Source of the DNA: Mycolicibacterium austroafricanum
GTDB taxonomy: Bacteria; Actinomycetota; Actinomycetes; Mycobacteriales; Mycobacteriaceae
Direction of reading: 5' to 3'
Length of the DNA: 64,000 bases
Assembly (NCBI RefSeq): GCF_000612725.1
Contig: NZ_HG964457.1
Span: forward strand, 62,001-126,000
Of this stretch, positions 1 to 7,757 are shown piece after piece. Positions within the stretch are counted from its first letter, which is position 1. Every line of letters starts with the position of its first letter. Both the position numbers and the translations under genes were made by a program. The notes under the pieces were generated by a model. The model saw only the letters and a list, made by a program, of their open reading frames with translations, did no database searches and had not been told where the DNA came from.

Positions 1-99
1 CCGGTCCAGACAGGACGCGTCCGGGCCGCCGCGCGGCATCGTCGCGATGTCACGCGGCATGTCTCTCGTCTGTCCGGGCATGTAGTCCATCATGGACGA

Positions 100-1617
100 A
101 TGGCCGACTTCGTCGCTGCAATCGACCAGGGCACCACCAGCACCCGGTGCATGATCTTCGACCACGACGGGGCCGAGGTGGGCCGTCACCAGCTCGAACA
201 CGAACAGATCCTGCCCAGGGCGGGCTGGGTGGAGCACAACCCCGTCGAGATCTGGGAGCGCACCGGGTCCGTGCTGGCGACCGCGCTGAACAAGACCAAG
301 CTCTCCACCTCAGACCTGGTGGCGCTGGGCATCACCAATCAGCGGGAGACCTCGCTGGTGTGGAACCGGCACACCGGCAGGCCCTACTACAACGCGATCG
401 TCTGGCAGGACACCCGCACCGACCGGATCGCATCGGCACTGGACCGTGACGGGCGCGGCGACGTCATCCGGCAGAAGGCCGGGCTGCCGCCGGCCACGTA
501 CTTCTCCGGCGGGAAGCTGCAGTGGCTGCTGGAGAACGTCGACGGCCTGCGCGCCGACGCCGAGAAGGGAGACGCGCTGTTCGGCACCACCGACACCTGG
601 GTGCTGTGGAACCTGACCGGCGGGCATCGCGGCGGCGTCCACGTCACCGACGTCACCAATGCCAGCCGCACCATGCTGATGAACCTCGAGACGCTCGACT
701 GGGACGACGAACTGTTGGGGTTCTTCGACATTCCGCGTCAGATGCTGCCCGAGATCAGGCCGTCGTCGTCGCCGGAACCCCACGGCGTCACCGTGGACTG
801 GGGCCCCGCCGACGGAGAGATTCCGGTCACCGGGATCCTCGGGGACCAGCAGGCCGCGATGGTGGGCCAGGTGTGCCTGGATGCCGGCGAAGCGAAAAAC
901 ACCTACGGCACAGGCAACTTCCTGCTGCTGAACACCGGCGAGAACATCGTGCGGTCCCGCAACGGCCTGCTGACCACGGTGTGCTACCAGTTTGGTGACG
1001 CCAAACCCGTTTACGCGCTTGAGGGTTCGATCGCGGTGACCGGTTCGGCGGTGCAGTGGCTGCGCGACCAGCTCGGCATCATCAGCGGCGCCGCACAGAG
1101 CGAATCGCTGGCCCGCCAGGTCGAGGACAACGGCGGGGTGTACTTCGTGCCCGCGTTCTCCGGCCTGTTCGCCCCGTACTGGCGTTCGGACGCGCGCGGA
1201 GCCATCGTCGGGCTGTCCCGGTTCAACACCAACGCGCATGTGGCGCGCGCGACGCTGGAGGCGATCTGCTACCAGAGCCGCGACGTCGTCGACGCGATGG
1301 CCGCCGACTCCGGCGTGCACCTCGAGGTCCTCAAGGTCGACGGCGGCATCACCGCGAACGACCTGTGCATGCAGATCCAGGCCGACGTGCTCGGTGTCGA
1401 CGTGGTCAGGCCGGTGGTCGCCGAGACGACGGCGCTCGGCGCCGCCTACGCGGCCGGTCTGGCCGTCGGATTCTGGGACGGCGCAGACGATCTGCGCGCC
1501 AACTGGCAGGAGGACAAGCGGTGGTCGCCGACGTGGTCGGACGATCAGCGGGCCGCCGGATACGCGGGCTGGCGCAAGGCCGTGCAGCGGACCATGGACT
1601 GGGTCGACGTCGAGTGA
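100..1617 (+). CDS. glpK: Glycerol kinase
   Basis: The 505-residue product is a full-length FGGY-family glycerol kinase, which phosphorylates glycerol with ATP to sn-glycerol 3-phosphate in the cytoplasm. The N-terminal nucleotide-fold motif DQGTTSTR (residues 9-16), the [10 protein letters not shown] segment and the [12 protein letters not shown] segment in the middle are all intact. The ATG at 100 gives the usual family length and an N-terminus ([16 protein letters not shown]) that begins directly at the first beta strand. No convincing ribosome binding site precedes it, so a short-leader or leaderless transcript is possible. The TGA stop lies inside the left arm of a perfect 20-bp inverted repeat. 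The gene corresponds to the glpK that neighbours the moxR2 region in M. tuberculosis. Confidence 0.96.
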   Translation: MADFVAAIDQGTTSTRCMIFDHDGAEVGRHQLEHEQILPRAGWVEHNPVEIWERTGSVLATALNKTKLSTSDLVALGITNQRETSLVWNRHTGRPYYNAIVWQDTRTDRIASALDRDGRGDVIRQKAGLPPATYFSGGKLQWLLENVDGLRADAEKGDALFGTTDTWVLWNLTGGHRGGVHVTDVTNASRTMLMNLETLDWDDELLGFFDIPRQMLPEIRPSSSPEPHGVTVDWGPADGEIPVTGILGDQQAAMVGQVCLDAGEAKNTYGTGNFLLLNTGENIVRSRNGLLTTVCYQFGDAKPVYALEGSIAVTGSAVQWLRDQLGIISGAAQSESLARQVEDNGGVYFVPAFSGLFAPYWRSDARGAIVGLSRFNTNAHVARATLEAICYQSRDVVDAMAADSGVHLEVLKVDGGITANDLCMQIQADVLGVDVVRPVVAETTALGAAYAAGLAVGFWDGADDLRANWQEDKRWSPTWSDDQRAAGYAGWRKAVQRTMDWVDVE

Positions 1618-1664
1618 TTTCGGTGTAGTTGGTCAACGCCAGCGTGACCAACTACACCGAAATC
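1616..1664. repeat. Perfect 20-bp palindrome, left bracket of SDR/XRE cassette
   Basis: Arms at 1616-1635 and 1645-1664 are perfect reverse complements of 20 bp (left arm begins GATTTCGGTGTAGTTGG) around a 9-nt loop ACGCCAGCG. The left arm contains the glpK stop codon and the repeat ends two bases before the stop of the convergent dehydrogenase gene. It could act as a bidirectional terminator. A clearly related palindrome with almost the same loop occurs at 3515-3567, so it is also a repeat family member. Confidence 0.85.
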
Positions 1665-1666
1665 GC

Positions 1667-2518
1667 TCACTGGTGGTCCGTGGTCAGCGCCAGGGCACGG
1701 CCGGCGTTTACGTCCGCGGTCAACGCGTCGATCTTGGCCTCGGCGTAGGAGACTGCGTCCGACCCGAGCAGCTGGTGCAGCGGACCGTCTCCTGTCACGG
1801 CGACGTCGATGACGGCCGCCGCGCCCTTGACCGGGTCGCCGAGCTGGCTGCCCTGCAACTGCAGGTGCTGCTCGGTCATCTCCCTGATCGCCGGATAGGC
1901 GTCGCCGGCCGCGGTGGGCAGCGCCAGCGACTCGGTGGTCAGGAAGTCGGTCCGGAAGTAGCCCGGTTCGACGATGGTGACCCGGATCCCGAACTCGGCC
2001 AGCTCCGCCGCCAGCGCCTCGGACATGCCGTTGAGCGCGAACTTGCCCGCGCAGTAGAGCCCCCATCCGGGCACGGCGGTCAGCCCGAGGATCGAGGACA
2101 CGTTGATGATGTGTCCGCTGCGCGCGGCCCGCAGGTGCGGCACGGCCGAGCGCAGCACATTCCAGACGCCGGACACCTGAACGTCCAGCATCTGCCGGAT
2201 CTCTGCGTCCGTCGTCTCCTCGACCGCGCCGAGGAAGCCGTACCCGGCGTTGTTCACCACCACGTCGAGACAGCCGAACCTGTCCAGCGCGGCCGCGACG
2301 GCGCCGTCGACAGCGGCGGCGTCGGTCAGATCGAGCTCCAACGGCAACAACCGGCCGGTGTCGACGCCGGCCAGGGCAGCGCCGAGACGCTCGGCCGAGC
2401 GGGTGGTCGCGGCGACGTTGTCACCGCGCCGCAGCAGCTGCCGGACGAGTTCGGCGCCGAGCCCGCGGGATGCGCCGGTCACGAACCAGGTGGCGGGGGT
2501 ATCGGTGGGATAGGGCAT
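1667..2518 (-). CDS. SDR family NAD(P)-dependent oxidoreductase
   Basis: This 283-residue protein is a classical short-chain dehydrogenase/reductase. It has the cofactor-binding TGASRGLG motif at residues 14-21, NNAG at 89-92, and the catalytic Ser141/142, Tyr155 and Lys159 (YCAGK). The substrate is unknown; family members reduce or oxidise diverse carbonyl/alcohol compounds in the cytoplasm. The ATG at 2518 is chosen because it places the Rossmann motif about 14 residues from the start. The gene is divergent from the XRE-type regulator at 2672, which is a good candidate for controlling it. It is not part of the conserved backbone around glpK as I remember it from M. tuberculosis. Confidence 0.92.
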   Translation of the reverse strand: MPYPTDTPATWFVTGASRGLGAELVRQLLRRGDNVAATTRSAERLGAALAGVDTGRLLPLELDLTDAAAVDGAVAAALDRFGCLDVVVNNAGYGFLGAVEETTDAEIRQMLDVQVSGVWNVLRSAVPHLRAARSGHIINVSSILGLTAVPGWGLYCAGKFALNGMSEALAAELAEFGIRVTIVEPGYFRTDFLTTESLALPTAAGDAYPAIREMTEQHLQLQGSQLGDPVKGAAAVIDVAVTGDGPLHQLLGSDAVSYAEAKIDALTADVNAGRALALTTDHQ

Positions 2519-2671
2519 GGCTGCTCCTCGAATCGTTTGTCGCCGAATGGCTTTGCCAGCTCCAGTGTGTGTGTCCGGCGCGGACGACGGGGGTGCACAG
2601 CGGGCCCTGCCCGACCGGGGACGGCACAGCCTGGGACTCGCTGTCCTACGTTGCGGGCGCGCGGTTCTGCG

Positions 2672-3529
2672 ATGATGGCGAACGTGGCCGACGCCAACCG
2701 CGACCTCGCGGATTTCCTCAGACGCGCTCGCAGCGCGGTCGACCCGGCGCGGGCAGGCCTTCCTGCCGACGGCCGGATCCGCCGGGTGCCGGGCCTGCGC
2801 AGGGAGGAGGTGGCGCTGCTGGCGGGCGTCTCGACCGACTACTACACGCGTCTGGAGCAGGGCCGGCGGATCACCCCGTCGGCGGCGGTGCTCGATGCGA
2901 TTGCCCGGGCCCTCGATCTCGGCGAGACCGGCCGGGTCCACCTGGGCCGTCTCGTCCAAGCGTCGCCGACGCGCCGCAGGTCCTCGCGGCCGGTGCAGCG
3001 CGTCAGACCCGGGCTGTACCAACTGCTGGACTCGCTGGACGGCACGCCGGCGATGATCCTCGGCCGTCGCACCGACGTGCTGGCGACCAACCGCGCCGCC
3101 CGCGTGCTGTTCGCCGACTTCGACGCGATGCCCCCTCGTGAGCGCAACTACGCGCGGTGGATGTTCACCTCAGAGCAGGCACGAAACCTGTTCGCGGACT
3201 GGCCGGTCCAGGCCCGAACTGCCGTCGAGAACCTGCGTTTGGATTTCGGCGGCGACCCGCACGATCCGGCCGTCATCGAACTCGTCGACGAATTATCCGC
3301 TGCCAGTGCGGAATTCCGGACGTGGTGGGCCGAACACCGGGTGTTCCAACGGACGTACGGAACCAAGCGGTTGCGACACCCGGTCGTCGGCGACCTGTCG
3401 GTCGACTACGAGACCTTCACGATGCCCGGTGACGCGGAGCAGACGCTGTTCGTCTACCTCGCCGAAGCGGGGACCCCGTCCCGCGACGCACTGAACCTGC
3501 TGCTGAGCTGGAGTGCGAATTCGCTGTAG
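2672..3529 (+). CDS. XRE-family transcriptional regulator with MmyB-like domain
   Basis: The 285-residue product has an N-terminal helix-turn-helix (roughly residues 10-75, with a REEVALLAGVSTDYYTRLEQGR segment split over the two helices) followed by a C-terminal domain resembling the MmyB-type ligand-binding domain (about 110-280). Such regulators usually sit beside a dehydrogenase and respond to a small, possibly lipid-like, ligand. The double ATG at 2672/2675 gives a start just before the helical N-terminus; a long in-frame extension upstream is non-coding. Divergent transcription from the dehydrogenase at 1667-2518 suggests that this gene is its regulator. Its stop codon lies inside the right-hand palindrome of the pair that brackets the two genes. 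Confidence 0.9.
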   Translation: MMANVADANRDLADFLRRARSAVDPARAGLPADGRIRRVPGLRREEVALLAGVSTDYYTRLEQGRRITPSAAVLDAIARALDLGETGRVHLGRLVQASPTRRRSSRPVQRVRPGLYQLLDSLDGTPAMILGRRTDVLATNRAARVLFADFDAMPPRERNYARWMFTSEQARNLFADWPVQARTAVENLRLDFGGDPHDPAVIELVDELSAASAEFRTWWAEHRVFQRTYGTKRLRHPVVGDLSVDYETFTMPGDAEQTLFVYLAEAGTPSRDALNLLLSWSANSL

Positions 3530-3567
3530 TCGGTCAACGTCAGCGTGACCGACGACACCGAAATCGC
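3515..3567. repeat. Palindrome, right bracket of SDR/XRE cassette
   Basis: Arms at 3515-3536 and 3546-3567 match at 19 of 22 positions around a 9-nt loop ACGTCAGCG, which differs at one base from the loop of the palindrome at 1616-1664. The outer sequence (ACACCGAAATCGC) is also shared. It overlaps the 3' end of the XRE regulator gene and ends just before the prfC stop codon, so it could terminate both convergent genes. Confidence 0.8.
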
Positions 3568-3572
3568 AAGTG

Positions 3573-5195
3573 CTACCGGCCCGCCGCGACCAGCTCGCGG
3601 AGCTCCATGGCGGGGTTCTCCCGTTGCACGGTCTCCAGGCGCCATTTGGTGGAGAACACCGCCAGCATCACGCCGTCGGTTCGGGTGAAGACCTCCACCG
3701 CGGCCATCTTCGCCAGCGCCTCGGCGTCGGCGGGATCGCAGATGCGGGCGATGGTGTAGGGGAGCGGCTCGAGAGCGATCGGGGCGCCGAACTCGGCGGC
3801 CATCCGGTGGCTGGCCACCTCGAACTGCATCGGCCCGACGGCAGCCAGGACGGGAGCCTGCTCGCCGCGGCGATCCGAGCGCAACACCTGCACGACGCCT
3901 TCCTGGTCGAGCTGCTCGATGCCCTTGCGGAATTGCTTGTGCTTACTCGGGTCGGTGCCCCGCGCGACGGAGAAATGCTCGGGCGAGAAGCTGGGAATCG
4001 GCGGGTACTGCACGGCGATGTCCTGGTAGAGCGTGTCGCCCGGGCGCAGTGCGGCGGCGTTGGCCAGGCCGATGACATCGCCCGGCCAGGCGGTGTCCAG
4101 CGTCGACCGTTCCCTGCCGAACACCGACTGCGCGTACTTGGTGACGAACGGTTTACCGGTGGACGCGTGGGTGAGCACGTCGCCGCGTTCGAACGTGCCC
4201 GAGCAGACCCGGGCGTAGGCGATGCGGTCGCGGTGGGCGGAGTCCATACCTGCCTGGACCTTGAACACGAACGCACTGAACGGTGCGGCCGCCTCGCGGC
4301 GGTTGCCGTCGATGTCGAGTGCTCCGTTCGGTGACGGCGCGAGTTGGGCGAGCACGTCGAGCAGTTGGTTGACGCCGAAATTGAGTGCGGCCGAGGTGAA
4401 CAGCACCGGCGTCGAGGTGCAGTCGAGGAACGTGTCCGGATCGAAGTCGGCGCCGTCGGCGCTCAGCAGCTCGGACTCCTCGACGGCGTTGTCCCAGTCC
4501 ACCCCGGCCGCGTCATGCGCTTTGTCGGGGTCGATGTGCTCCTCGGGGGCTGCGGTGGCGCCGCCCGCGGTGCGGGTGAAGCGGATGAACTTTCCGGTGC
4601 GCCGGTCGAGCACGCCCTTGAAGTCGCCGGCGATACCGACCGGCCAGGTCAACGGTGTCGGGCGCAGCCCGATCTGAGACTGGATTTCGTCCATCAGCTC
4701 CAGCGCGTGACGGCCCGGACGGTCCCACTTGTTGACCACGGTGATGATCGGGATGCGGCGATGGCGGCAGACCTGGAAGAGCTTCAGCGTCTGCGGTTCG
4801 AGGCCCTTGGCCGCGTCGATGAGCATCACCGCCGAGTCGACGGCGGTCAGCACCCGGTAGGTGTCCTCGGAGAAGTCCGCGTGGCCGGGGGTGTCGAGCA
4901 GATTGATGACGCAGGTGTTGCCGGCCTGCGTGATGTACGGGAACTGCAGTGCCGTGGACGTGATCGAGATGCCGCGGGCCTTCTCCATCTCCATCCAGTC
5001 CGACACCGTGGCGCGCCGCCCGGCCTTGCCGTGGATGGCGCCGGCCTCGGTGATCGCCTTGGCGTGCAGCACCAGAGCCTCGGTCAGCGTGGATTTGCCT
5101 GCGTCGGGGTGGCTGATCACTGCGAACGTTCTGCGGCGTCGCGCCTCGGCCGAGACGAGGTCGGCTCGATGACCGGCCGCGGTGGAAGTCGTCAT
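3573..5195 (-). CDS. prfC: Peptide chain release factor 3
   Basis: The 540-residue protein is release factor 3, the translational GTPase that recycles RF1/RF2 from the ribosome after termination. The GTPase motifs are intact: G1 SHPDAGKST at residues 28-36, G3 DTPGH, and G4 NKWD, followed by beta-barrel domains and an RF3-type C-terminal domain. The length is normal for the family. The ATG at 5195 is preceded by a strong hairpin in the leader (5218-5245). RF3 is patchily distributed in actinobacteria, and I do not recall it at this position in M. tuberculosis, so it is likely part of the accessory block between glpK and the RDD gene. Confidence 0.95.
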   Translation of the reverse strand: MTTSTAAGHRADLVSAEARRRRTFAVISHPDAGKSTLTEALVLHAKAITEAGAIHGKAGRRATVSDWMEMEKARGISITSTALQFPYITQAGNTCVINLLDTPGHADFSEDTYRVLTAVDSAVMLIDAAKGLEPQTLKLFQVCRHRRIPIITVVNKWDRPGRHALELMDEIQSQIGLRPTPLTWPVGIAGDFKGVLDRRTGKFIRFTRTAGGATAAPEEHIDPDKAHDAAGVDWDNAVEESELLSADGADFDPDTFLDCTSTPVLFTSAALNFGVNQLLDVLAQLAPSPNGALDIDGNRREAAAPFSAFVFKVQAGMDSAHRDRIAYARVCSGTFERGDVLTHASTGKPFVTKYAQSVFGRERSTLDTAWPGDVIGLANAAALRPGDTLYQDIAVQYPPIPSFSPEHFSVARGTDPSKHKQFRKGIEQLDQEGVVQVLRSDRRGEQAPVLAAVGPMQFEVASHRMAAEFGAPIALEPLPYTIARICDPADAEALAKMAAVEVFTRTDGVMLAVFSTKWRLETVQRENPAMELRELVAAGR

Positions 5196-5217
5196 TATGT
5201 GTCCGATTTTATTGGCC

Positions 5218-5245
5218 GCGGTCGCGAAACCGTAATCGCGACCGC
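5218..5245. repeat. Perfect 10-bp inverted repeat in prfC leader
   Basis: Arms GCGGTCGCGA (5218-5227) and TCGCGACCGC (5236-5245) are perfect complements with an 8-nt loop, 22 bp upstream of the prfC start. It could be a leader RNA hairpin or a protein-binding site; nothing in the sequence decides between them. The rest of the 5196-5372 gap shows no coding potential. Confidence 0.5.
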
Positions 5246-5372
5246 ACGGCAGCCCGGGCGCAGGCTGCCTGCGGCCTCAGGCGACCCGTGTGGCACACCA
5301 GCCCCAGGCATCCGCGGTTGTCAGGGATCTACTCGCACGTTCTCTGAAATAGGCGGATACCTGTGACTGACG

Positions 5373-6251
5373 CTAGTGCGCGGCCTCGTCGAGTTCCCGT
5401 TTGGTTTCGTCGTCGAGTTCGATGTCGCGCACCGCGGTGTTCTCCTCAAGGTGGGCGACCGATGACGTCCCCGGGATCAACAACACATTGGGCGCCACCG
5501 CAAGCGTCCACGCCAGCGCGATCTGGGCCGGGGTGTGGCCCAGGTTGCGCGCCTCCCGCACCACCGCAGGATGATTGAGCACCGGGTTGTCCGGCGCGAA
5601 ACCCGAGCCCAGAGGGAAGAACGGCACGAAAGCGACGCCGTGCTCCAGGCACAGGTCCAGCACCGGCTGCGACGTCCGGTCGACGAGGTTGTAGGCGTTC
5701 TGCACGCACACGATCTCGGTGCGGTCCAACGCGATTCGCAAATGGTCGACACCGATGTTGCTCAGTCCGATGCCCGCGATCAGACCTTCGTCGCGGGCCC
5801 TGGTCATCGTCGAGAGCTGACGGTCGAACAGTTCGCGGTTCAGCTCGGCCGGCCCCGCGCCGCCGTCGCTGCCGAAGACCCGCAGGTTGACGGCCGCCAG
5901 CCGGTCGGTGTCGAGCGTGCGCAGGTTCTCCTCGAGCTGGTCGTACAAGTCGTCGGGTTCCTGCGCGGGCAGCCAGTTGCCCTGGCCGTCACGCTTGCCG
6001 CCCACCTTGCTGACCAGCGCGAGGTCAGCGGGGTAGGGGTGCAACGCCTCGCGGATGAGCTTGTTGGCGACGTTTGGCCCGTAGATCTGCGCGGTGTCGA
6101 TGTGGTTGATGCCCAACTCGACGGCACGCCGGAGAACTGCGATGGCCTGATCGTGGTCGCGGGGCGGCCCGAAGACGCCCGGACCCGGCAGCTGCATGGC
6201 GCCGAAGCCGACGCGGCCAACCGGGTACGAACCGAGCTGATAGCTGTCCAT
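5373..6251 (-). CDS. Aldo/keto reductase
   Basis: The 292-residue protein has the TIM-barrel aldo/keto reductase layout with catalytic Asp52, Tyr57 (IDTAQIYGPN) and Lys82 (LVSKVGG), and a C-terminal NADPH-binding segment (LLIPGTSSVAHLEEN). The usual catalytic histidine of the fourth strand appears replaced: the equivalent strand reads AVNLRVFG (Asn122), as in a subgroup of bacterial AKRs. The start at 6251 (MDSYQLGSYPVGRVGFG) is chosen because the first beta strands begin there; an in-frame start at 6308 would add a low-complexity extension overlapping a palindrome. Substrate unknown. It lies upstream of prfC on the same strand, separated by a 177-bp gap. Confidence 0.9.
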   Translation of the reverse strand: MDSYQLGSYPVGRVGFGAMQLPGPGVFGPPRDHDQAIAVLRRAVELGINHIDTAQIYGPNVANKLIREALHPYPADLALVSKVGGKRDGQGNWLPAQEPDDLYDQLEENLRTLDTDRLAAVNLRVFGSDGGAGPAELNRELFDRQLSTMTRARDEGLIAGIGLSNIGVDHLRIALDRTEIVCVQNAYNLVDRTSQPVLDLCLEHGVAFVPFFPLGSGFAPDNPVLNHPAVVREARNLGHTPAQIALAWTLAVAPNVLLIPGTSSVAHLEENTAVRDIELDDETKRELDEAAH

Positions 6252-6267
6252 TGTGGTTACCGACGCG

Positions 6268-6317
6268 GATTCGGCGCGATTTCTTCCCGTTTCACGGTCG
6301 GAAATCACGCCGAAATC
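6268..6317. repeat. Imperfect inverted repeat between PadR and AKR genes
   Basis: Left arm GATTCGGCGCGATTTC (6268-6283) pairs with the right arm at 6301-6317 with one gap and one mismatch around a 17-nt loop. It begins 7 bp downstream of the padR-like stop and lies in front of the AKR gene, so it may terminate the regulator transcript. The GATTTCGG end resembles the outer ends of the palindromes at 1616 and 3515. Confidence 0.55.
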
Positions 6318-6323
6318 ACTCGG

Positions 6324-7037
6324 TCAGTCCTCGCCGAGGATCTGGTAGACCTCGCGGCGTGCGTTGTTGACGATGTCGACGATGCGCCGCTGCTGTTCCG
6401 GCGTCGCCGCGTGCGCCGACTGTGCGACCGCGCCCATCAGCTGGCCGACGGCAGCACGCAGACCCATCGCTTCCGGAGCTTCGTCCTTGAAAGCCTCGGT
6501 GATTTCGTCCCACGGCGCGGTCTCGATCTTCTCGGCAGCTGCACGGCCGTCCTCGGTCAGCTCGAAAAGCTTTTTGCTGCTCTCGGTTTCGGCGGCCGTC
6601 AACAGACCTTCGTCGACGAGCAACTGCAGGGTGGGGTAGATCGAGCCGGGGCTCGGCTTCCAGAGCTGCTGGCTGCGATCGTCGATCTCCTGGATCATCT
6701 CGTAGCCGTGCATCGGCCGGTCGGTGAGCAGTTTGAGGATCGCGGCGCGCACGTCTCCGCGCCTGCTGCGCCCGCCTCCGCGGGGTCCGCCGCGGCGGCC
6801 GGCCCGGCCACCGGGGCCGAATCCGAAACCGGGGCCGAACTTTCCGCCGCCGGGGCCGAAGCCGCCGAAGCCAGGGCCGAAGCCCGCGTCGCCGCGATGT
6901 TCGCGAACGTGGTCGTGGAATTCCCGACGGGCCTGACGGCGACGGTCGTGCACGGCGCGGCGGTCTTGCGGGTCGAATCCGAAGCCGAATCCTCGGCGGT
7001 CGAACGGGTTTTCCGGGGGGGTGAAGGGGGTGTTCAT
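6324..7037 (-). CDS. PadR family transcriptional regulator with Gly-rich N-terminus
   Basis: The 237-residue protein has a long charged and glycine/phenylalanine-rich N-terminal region (about residues 1-95, repeated GFGPG and GRAGRRGG units) before a typical PadR winged helix (RAAILKLLTDRPMHGYEMIQ... SPGSIYPTLQLLVDEGLL) and a C-terminal helical dimerisation region. PadR proteins repress genes for detoxification, transport or phenolic metabolism. The ATG at 7037 is preferred to an upstream in-frame start because the promoter-like and palindromic sequence lies above it. The Gly-rich arm is unusual for the domain family but common in mycobacterial members of this type; its function is unknown. 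Probably autoregulated through the inverted repeat at 7075-7103. Confidence 0.9.
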   Translation of the reverse strand: MNTPFTPPENPFDRRGFGFGFDPQDRRAVHDRRRQARREFHDHVREHRGDAGFGPGFGGFGPGGGKFGPGFGFGPGGRAGRRGGPRGGGRSRRGDVRAAILKLLTDRPMHGYEMIQEIDDRSQQLWKPSPGSIYPTLQLLVDEGLLTAAETESSKKLFELTEDGRAAAEKIETAPWDEITEAFKDEAPEAMGLRAAVGQLMGAVAQSAHAATPEQQRRIVDIVNNARREVYQILGED

Positions 7038-7074
7038 GTGAGCTCTTTTCTTCGTCGAGGAAGCACGAAGCATG

Positions 7075-7103
7075 CTTCCGATACGTTTACGATATATCGG
7101 AAG
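7075..7103. promoter_or_regulatory. Candidate PadR operator
   Basis: A perfect 9-bp inverted repeat, CTTCCGATA (7075-7083) and TATCGGAAG (7095-7103), flanks an AT-rich 11-bp centre in an otherwise GC-rich region, 38 bp upstream of the Gly-rich PadR gene start. Position and symmetry fit an autoregulatory operator. No binding data can be inferred from sequence alone. Confidence 0.55.
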
Positions 7104-7130
7104 CTATCGCGATGCAACGATGATCTGGTG

Positions 7131-7658
7131 TCAGTCGTCCAATCGGTCGATCACCGAACGGGCCCACTCGGCCTGCATCGCGTTCAGGCGCAGCCCGTAG
7201 TCGAGTGCGGCGAACCCGAAGAAGCTCTCGTCGGCGGGGTCGACGGCATGCCCGCCGGTCAGCGATTCCCGCAGTTCGGTCAGCCGCCGAACCTCGCCGT
7301 CGGCCTCCTCGGCCATGGCATGCAGATGGGCGCGTGCCTGCTCGGGTGGGACCAGGCCGAGTAGGAAGACCCGCAGCAGTCCTGCGCTGCGGACCGGCGG
7401 ATCGTCCTGACGGTCGGCGACCCAGCGCTGCAACTCGGCGCGTCCGGCCTCGGTGATCCGGTACTCCTTGCGTCCGCGCGGGCCGACCGCACAGACCTCG
7501 ATCAGCCCGCCTGCGGCCAGCTTGTTGAGCTCGGAGTACAGCTGGCTCTGCGTGGCGGGCCACACGTTGGCCATCGATTTCTCGAACTGCTTGAGCAGGT
7601 CGTATCCGCTCGCGGAGCCCTCGGCCAGCAGGCCGAGTGCCGCTATCCGAAGGCTCAT
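7131..7658 (-). CDS. PadR family transcriptional regulator
   Basis: The 175-residue protein is a compact PadR-type regulator (PadR-s2-like): an N-terminal winged helix (MSLRIAALGLLAEGSASGYDLLKQ... SQLYSELNKLAAGGLI... RGRKEYRITEAGR) and a C-terminal helical region of the vir-type. It starts at an ATG 99 bp from the divergent carotenoid oxygenase gene, with a large palindrome at 7692-7715 between them. This makes it the likely repressor of that oxygenase gene and of itself. The ligand is unknown; an apocarotenoid or related hydrophobic compound would be a logical guess but is only inference. Confidence 0.92.
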   Translation of the reverse strand: MSLRIAALGLLAEGSASGYDLLKQFEKSMANVWPATQSQLYSELNKLAAGGLIEVCAVGPRGRKEYRITEAGRAELQRWVADRQDDPPVRSAGLLRVFLLGLVPPEQARAHLHAMAEEADGEVRRLTELRESLTGGHAVDPADESFFGFAALDYGLRLNAMQAEWARSVIDRLDD

Positions 7659-7691
7659 GGCGGCATAGTACGGCCCGGGCGCTCCTATATT

Positions 7692-7715
7692 CCACTATTG
7701 ACATGTCATAAGTGG
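7692..7715. promoter_or_regulatory. 24-bp palindromic operator between padR and carotenoid oxygenase genes
   Basis: The site has outer arms CCACT (7692-7696) and AGTGG (7711-7715) and a perfect central palindrome TGACATGTCA (7699-7708); only the AT/TA steps between core and arms break the symmetry. A TTGACA -35-like hexamer (7698-7703) lies within it, so a bound protein would block a plus-strand promoter. A strong AGGAGG (7742-7747) precedes the ATG at 7758. Confidence 0.7.
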
Positions 7716-7757
7716 GATGTCTGGGTGGGGTGATCAGCGACAGGAGGTTGCACCCCG

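Noticed and set aside
1238-3529. 763-codon frame covering the glpK end, SDR and XRE region
   Set aside because: Only the last 285 codons encode a protein-like sequence (the XRE regulator). The rest is a frame shadow of glpK and of the SDR gene.
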